Positions 32,439 through 36,485 of a stretch of 36,485 nt of DNA are shown here, piece after piece (position 1 is the first letter of the stretch; the number at the start of each line of letters is the position of its first letter). The DNA comes from an uncultured Clostridia bacterium. Its GTDB lineage: Bacteria; Bacillota; Clostridia; Oscillospirales; CAG-272. The stretch covers positions 1 to 36,485 of the forward strand of contig CANRFY010000019.1 in the NCBI GenBank assembly GCA_947630015.1, in the 5' to 3' direction. The notes under the pieces were generated by a model. The model did no database searches and was not told where the DNA came from. It saw nothing but the letters and a program-made list of their open reading frames with translations. The translations under genes and the position numbers were made by a program.

Positions 32439-33611
32439 TTACTTCTTCACAATCCCTTGCGCGGCGGCGACATTTGCGACGGCGGCGGCGACGGCGGGAG
32501 CGACGGACTTATCGAATGCGTCAGGGATGATATAATCCTCGGCGAGTTTATCGTCGGTGACGATAGAGGCGATCGCATCTGCGGCGGCGAGCTTCATTTC
32601 CTCGGAAATATCTGTTGCCCGAGCGTCGAGCGCGCCGCGGAAGATGCCGGGGAACACAAGCACGTTATTGATCTGATTCGGGAAATCGGAGCGTCCGGTC
32701 GCGATCACGCGCGCGCCGCCGGCTTTTGCGGCGTCGGGCATTATCTCCGGCGTCGGATTCGCCATTGCGAACACGATCGGATCGCGCGCCATGGAGCGGA
32801 CCATCTCCGTATCCATGACGCCCGCGACGGAAACGCCGATGAAGACGTCCTTGTTCGCGATCACGTCGCGGAGCTTTCCGCGCTCGCCGCGCGGATTCGT
32901 CACCTTCGCCATCTCCGCCTGCACGGGATTCATCCACGGCTCGCCGACGGCGAGCGCACCCTTGCTCGAAATCAGCGTGATGTCGCGATAGCCCGCGCGC
33001 ATCAAAAGCCGGCAGATCGAAATGCCCGCGGCACCCGCGCCGTTTATCACGATCTTCACATCCTCCGTGCGCTTTCCGACGAGCTTGAGCGCGTTTTTAA
33101 GTCCCGCCGTCACCACGATCGCGGTGCCGTGCTGATCGTCGTGGAATACGGGGATGTCAAGCTCGGCGCGCAGACGCGATTCGATCTCGAAGCAGCGCGG
33201 CGCCGCGATGTCCTCGAGATTGATCCCGCCGAACGTCGGGGCGAGATATTTCACCGTCTTCACAATCTCGTCCGGATCCTTCGTGTCAAGACAGATCGGG
33301 AACGCGTCGATGTCGGCGAACGTCTTGAACAGGATCGCCTTGCCCTCCATTACGGGAAGCGCCGCGCTCGGCCCGATGTCGCCGAGTCCGAGGACGGCGG
33401 TGCCGTCCGTCACGACGGCGACGAGATTCCCCTTCGACGTGTAACGGTAAACGTCGGATTCATTGTCGTGTATGCGGCGGCACGGCTCCGCGACGCCGGG
33501 CGTGTACGCCGTCGATAAATCGTCGCGAGTCTTGACCGGCACCTTCGACACGACGCCGATCTTGCCCTTGTGTTCTTCGTGCAGCTCAAGCGAGAGCTTG
33601 TTGTAGTCCAT
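32439..33611 (-). CDS. Malic enzyme (malate dehydrogenase, decarboxylating)
   Basis: 390 residues, the length of short bacterial malic enzymes. Conserved parts: the catalytic Tyr in STAYTPGVAEP, VVTDGTAVLGLGDIGP, the substrate and metal region GGINLEDIAAPRCFEIE, PVFHDDQHGTA, and the dinucleotide site VINGAGAAGIS. It converts malate to pyruvate and CO2 with NAD(P)+. Cofactor choice cannot be stated from sequence alone. AGAGGA lies seven bases from the ATG. It is downstream of fumC on the same strand, so fumarate to malate to pyruvate forms a continuous path; only the 87-bp repeat region separates the two. Confidence 0.93.
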   Translation of the reverse strand: MDYNKLSLELHEEHKGKIGVVSKVPVKTRDDLSTAYTPGVAEPCRRIHDNESDVYRYTSKGNLVAVVTDGTAVLGLGDIGPSAALPVMEGKAILFKTFADIDAFPICLDTKDPDEIVKTVKYLAPTFGGINLEDIAAPRCFEIESRLRAELDIPVFHDDQHGTAIVVTAGLKNALKLVGKRTEDVKIVINGAGAAGISICRLLMRAGYRDITLISSKGALAVGEPWMNPVQAEMAKVTNPRGERGKLRDVIANKDVFIGVSVAGVMDTEMVRSMARDPIVFAMANPTPEIMPDAAKAGGARVIATGRSDFPNQINNVLVFPGIFRGALDARATDISEEMKLAAADAIASIVTDDKLAEDYIIPDAFDKSVAPAVAAAVANVAAAQGIVKK

Positions 33612-33652
33612 GATTTTGTCCTCTTGTTATGTAAATTTTATCTGTTTTTTAT

Positions 33653-33905
33653 CGTTTCGCGCGGATTTTTCATCAATCGAGGCGGAGCGGAAGCTATGAC
33701 AACGAAGATTGAGGGAAAATACGCCGAAACATTTTTATCCGTTTCGAGCGGATTTTTCATCAATCGAGGCGGAGCGGAAGCCGCGACAACGAAGATTGAG
33801 GGAAAATACGCCGAAACATTTTTATCCGTTTCGAGCGGATTTTTCATCAATCGAGGCGGAGCAGAAGCTGCGACAACGAAGAGTGATGGAAAATCAGCCG
33901 AAACA
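33653..33905. repeat. 87-bp tandem repeat, nearly three copies, between fumC and malic enzyme
   Basis: The unit starts near TTTCGAGCGGATTTTTCATC and contains AATCGAGGCGGAGCGGAAG and ACGCCGAAACATTTTTATCC; successive copies start 87 bases apart. The first two are almost identical, the third diverges toward the fumC stop at 33906. Because 87 is 29 codons, at least one frame on each strand stays open through the array, but codon use is unlike the flanking genes and no ribosome binding site precedes the frames. I read it as non-coding satellite-like DNA inside the fumC-malic enzyme unit. Confidence 0.8.
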
Positions 33906-35303
33906 TCATACCATATCTTCGGGGTGAAACACCTCGTCGAACCTTTCCCCCGTCAAAAAGCCGAGCGAAACGCACGCCTCGCGCAGCGATATCCCCTCGC
34001 GATACGCCAGCTTCGCCGTCTTCGCCGCGTTCTCGTAGCCGATATACGGGTTCAGACACGTCACCAGCATCAGCGACCGGCGCAGATTCTCGTCCATTTT
34101 ATCCGTGTTCGGCCGTATCCCGACGGCGCAGTTGTCGTTGAACGATACGATCGCGTCCGCCATAAGCCGCGCCGACTGCAGGAAATTGTATATCGTGACG
34201 GGCATGAACACGTTCAGCTCAAAATTCCCCTGCGACGCCGCCATCCCGACGGCGACGTCGTTCGCGATCACCTGCACCGCCGCCATCGTCACCGCCTCGC
34301 ACTGAGTCGGATTCACCTTGCCGGGCATTATCGAGCTGCCCGGCTCGTTTTCGGGGATGAAAATCTCGCCAAGCCCGCAGCGCGGGCCGCTCGACAGCCA
34401 TCTCACGTCGTTCGCGATCTTCATCATGTCGGCGGCGAGCGCCTTCAGCGCGCCGTGCGCGAATACGATCTCGTCCTTCGACGTCAGCGAGTGGAATTTA
34501 TTCGGCGCGGTGACGAACGGCTTCCCCGTCAGCTCCGCGACCGCCCTCGCCGCTTCCGCGTCGAACCCGCGCGGCGCGTTCAGTCCCGTCCCGACGGCGG
34601 TCCCGCCGAGCGCAAGCTCGTAAAGCCCCGAAAGCGACGACTCCAGCATCGCGCGCGATTTTTCGAGCATCGCCCGCCAGCCGCTTATCTCCTGCGAAAA
34701 TTTGATCGGCACCGCGTCCTGAAGATGCGTGCGTCCCGTCTTTATCACGCCGTCGTTTTCGGCCTCGAGCCGCGAAAACGTCGCCGCCAGCTTTTCGACG
34801 GCGGGGATCACGCGGTCCTTCACCGCCGTCGCCGCCGCGATGTGCATCGCGGTCGGGAACGTATCGTTCGAGCTTTGCGATCTGTTTACGTCGTCGTTCG
34901 GATGAAGCAGCTTTCGACCCGCGATCTCGTTGCCCCTGTTCGCGATCACCTCGTTGCAGTTCATGTTCGACTGCGTGCCGCTCCCCGTCTGCCAAACCGC
35001 GAGCGGGAAATTGCCGGCGAGTTTTCCCTCAAGAATTTCGTCGCAGACGGCGCGGATCACGTCCGCCTTTTCCGCCTCGAGCCGTCCGAGACGCTCGTTC
35101 GCCGTCGCCGCCGCCTTTTTCAGTATCGCGAACGCGTCAATGATCTCCTCCGGCATCTTCTCCGTGCCGATCCTGAAATTCTCATAGCTGCGTTCCGTCT
35201 GCGCGCCCCAGTATTTATCGGCAGGCACCCATACGTCGCCCATCGAATCGTGTTCGAGCCGGAGGCCGGAGGCCTCCCCGCCCGTTTTATCAAGACTGTC
35301 CAT
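33906..35303 (-). CDS. fumC: Fumarate hydratase, class II
   Basis: 465 residues, normal for the family. Signature [16 protein letters not shown], the catalytic region [26 protein letters not shown] and the N-terminal [19 protein letters not shown] are all present. It is an oxygen-stable, cofactor-free homotetramer interconverting fumarate and malate. AAGGGGAGC precedes the ATG, and the promoter lies at 35341-35369. The malic enzyme gene follows on the same strand. An aspartase is the closest alternative family, but the sequence of the start and signature region fits FumC better. Confidence 0.94.
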   Translation of the reverse strand: MDSLDKTGGEASGLRLEHDSMGDVWVPADKYWGAQTERSYENFRIGTEKMPEEIIDAFAILKKAAATANERLGRLEAEKADVIRAVCDEILEGKLAGNFPLAVWQTGSGTQSNMNCNEVIANRGNEIAGRKLLHPNDDVNRSQSSNDTFPTAMHIAAATAVKDRVIPAVEKLAATFSRLEAENDGVIKTGRTHLQDAVPIKFSQEISGWRAMLEKSRAMLESSLSGLYELALGGTAVGTGLNAPRGFDAEAARAVAELTGKPFVTAPNKFHSLTSKDEIVFAHGALKALAADMMKIANDVRWLSSGPRCGLGEIFIPENEPGSSIMPGKVNPTQCEAVTMAAVQVIANDVAVGMAASQGNFELNVFMPVTIYNFLQSARLMADAIVSFNDNCAVGIRPNTDKMDENLRRSLMLVTCLNPYIGYENAAKTAKLAYREGISLREACVSLGFLTGERFDEVFHPEDMV

Positions 35304-35340
35304 ATGCTCCCCTTAAAACGGAGTCGTTTTTTTCAGATAA

Positions 35341-35369
35341 AGTATATCATACGGCCGAAAATATTGCAA
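35341..35369 (-). promoter_or_regulatory. fumC promoter
   Basis: Minus strand TTGCAA (35364-35369), 17-base spacer, TATACT (35341-35346), about 35 bases before the gene start. Confidence 0.7.
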
Positions 35370-35387
35370 GTGCGCGATACATAAACA

Positions 35388-35416
35388 TTGACATTGAAAT
35401 CGCGCTGTGATAAAAT
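35388..35416 (+). promoter_or_regulatory. Promoter of the NPCBM lipoprotein gene
   Basis: TTGACA (35388-35393, full consensus), 17-base spacer, TAAAAT (35411-35416). Lies back to back with the fumC promoter. Confidence 0.72.
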
Positions 35417-35477
35417 CAAGTCGCGGGCCGCGAAAATGCGGCCTTATTGCGACAAAGCAAGCGAAAGGCGGCGTTTT

Positions 35478-36239
35478 ATGAGATATATCCGCAAGATCGC
35501 ATTCATCCTGGCGCTCGCCGCTTTGGCGGCGTCGCTTTCGGGCTGCTTTATATTTGTCCCGTCTGGCAGCAGCAATGGCGGCAGCAACGGCGGGGGCAGC
35601 TACGGCGGGGGCAACGGCGGAAACAGTTACGGCGGCAATAACGGCGGGGGCAGCTATGGCGGCGGCAGCAGCGGCGGCAGTAACGGCGGCTCCGGCGGCA
35701 ACGGCGGAGGCATTCTCGGCGGCGGTACGATCCCGCCCGCGGGCGGCGATCCCGATCCGATCCTGCTCACATCGCTCGACTATACGCAGAAGGCGCGCTA
35801 TATCTCCGTCGGCGCCGGCATCACCTCCTATGCGAAATGCGTGAACGAATACGTCTATGACTCCGAAAACGTCCTGCGCCCCTCCGGCGGCACGCTCAAT
35901 TCCGAACACGCCGAAACGGAGGATGACGCCTACATTATTTATTATTTGAACGGCAAATATTCGACGCTCGACGGCGTCCTTTACCGTCCGTACTGCACGC
36001 TTTCATGGAGCGACGAGTTCCCGCAAAGCACGGTCCGCATCTACGGCGACGGCAGGCTCATTTATGAAGCGCCCGCGATCACGAAAAACACATACGATCC
36101 GATCCCGTTTTCAGTCAATGTTTCTGGCGTTTCCGAGCTGAAGATCGTCATGCTCGGCGTCCATCAGACGAAGACCGATTTCGTCGGCGCGTATTCGTTT
36201 GATCCCGTCGTATGTATGGCTGACGCATATTTGAAATAA
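35478..36239 (+). CDS. Gly-rich lipoprotein with NPCBM-like domain
   Basis: 253 residues from ATG 35478, supported by AAAGGCGG seven bases upstream; the frame is open to 35388 but that part contains the promoter. Signal peptide with lipobox LSGC (Cys23), then a linker of about 70 residues made of Gly, Ser, Asn and Tyr. The C-terminal domain of about 150 residues has the pattern ARYISVGAG, YYLNGKYSTLDGVLY, TVRIYGDGRLIYE, PFSVNVSGVSELKIVM and a final ADAYLK. This resembles NPCBM carbohydrate-binding modules. It probably displays a glycan-binding domain on the cell surface. Confidence 0.8.
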   Translation: MRYIRKIAFILALAALAASLSGCFIFVPSGSSNGGSNGGGSYGGGNGGNSYGGNNGGGSYGGGSSGGSNGGSGGNGGGILGGGTIPPAGGDPDPILLTSLDYTQKARYISVGAGITSYAKCVNEYVYDSENVLRPSGGTLNSEHAETEDDAYIIYYLNGKYSTLDGVLYRPYCTLSWSDEFPQSTVRIYGDGRLIYEAPAITKNTYDPIPFSVNVSGVSELKIVMLGVHQTKTDFVGAYSFDPVVCMADAYLK

Positions 36240-36261
36240 AAGGAGCCGAGAGGCTCCTTTT
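36238..36261 (+). terminator. Terminator of the NPCBM lipoprotein gene
   Basis: Arms AAAAGGAGCC and GGCTCCTTTT around GAGA, followed by more T; the stem begins at the stop codon. Confidence 0.85.
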
Positions 36262-36433
36262 TTCATTAAATAGGGATTTGATATTCTCATCATTTCGGAA
36301 GTAGAGAAGTAAAGGAGGGCTTTTTTGCGGTACGCGCCATGCCGCAGCTAAAACTTTTGAAAAGGTTGAAACAAACTTTTCTTGAGCGATTCTATCCAAT
36401 CCCAAGCAAAAACTTTTGCAAAGTTAAAAAAGA

Positions 36434-36473
36434 GTTAAGGGTCTCTTTGCTGGCCGGCAAAGAGACCCTTAAC
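36434..36473. repeat. Perfect 17-bp inverted repeat at the window end
   Basis: GTTAAGGGTCTCTTTGC (36434-36450), loop TGGCCG, and its exact complement (36457-36473). On the minus strand AACTCTTTTTT follows, so it may end a minus-strand gene lying beyond the window. The rest of 36262-36433 is AT-rich with several AAACTTTTG-like runs and shows no gene. Confidence 0.6.
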
Positions 36474-36485
36474 AATCCCAGAAAG

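Noticed and set aside
33570..35384. 604-codon plus-strand frame running through the 87-bp repeat and fumC
   Set aside because: Most of it is antisense to fumC, and it continues through the repeat only because the unit is a multiple of three.

Overview
The window is a GC-rich stretch of a bacterial chromosome. I infer an anaerobic member of the Bacillota (class Clostridia), probably an uncultured gut or rumen lineage. The reasons are strong GGAGG-type ribosome binding sites, a COG1313 (PflX-type) radical SAM protein, a YhaO/YhaN pair, a DUF3899 protein downstream of an opp operon, cysE close to cysS, a 'CPDPLCKH' lipoprotein and a domain-permuted GH3 glycosidase. No rRNA, tRNA, CRISPR array, prophage or transposase gene was recognised.

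Layout. 1-108 is the tail of a gene cut by the window edge. 221-2202 (+) holds a metallo-beta-lactamase-fold hydrolase, a TIGR04076 protein and an APH-like phosphotransferase. 2211-4142 (-) is an AT-richer island with a propeller-like lipoprotein and a small secreted protein. 4338-5264 (+) is the PflX-like radical SAM protein. 5332-11839 (+) looks like one operon: a short leader ORF, a YhaO-like nuclease, a YhaN-like ATPase, then an ABC permease and its ATPase. 11851-13388 is a RelB/RelE-type toxin-antitoxin module lying between direct copies of a modular intergenic repeat. 13387-14817 (-) encodes a type-4 uracil-DNA glycosylase and a PhnP-like hydrolase. 15000-23944 (-) is an oligopeptide transporter operon (oppA-B-C-D-F plus DUF3899) whose C, D and F subunits all carry large family-atypical insertions. 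24320-27338 (+) is a GH3 glycosidase plus an SGNH esterase. 27448-32188 (+) is cysE, a zinc-ribbon CPBP protease, cysS and a zinc-ribbon acyltransferase. 32439-35303 (-) is fumC followed by malic enzyme, separated by an 87-bp tandem repeat. 35478-36239 (+) is a Gly-rich lipoprotein with an NPCBM-like domain.

How the genes work together. The opp operon imports peptides and the GH3/SGNH pair releases sugars from substituted glycans. FumC and malic enzyme link fumarate, malate and pyruvate. CysE and CysS join cysteine synthesis to its charging. The YhaO/YhaN pair and the uracil-DNA glycosylase are DNA-maintenance functions.

The most unusual things seen are the insertions in OppC, OppD and OppF, the modular repeat that brackets the toxin-antitoxin locus (with a compensatory base-pair change in its hairpin), the 87-bp repeat that is open on both strands, a fixed 13-nt spacing between AAAGG(A/C) and the start codon in five genes, and a coupled leader ORF. 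I saw no clear new defence or biosynthetic system. Families were assigned from motif recall only; no database search was run.
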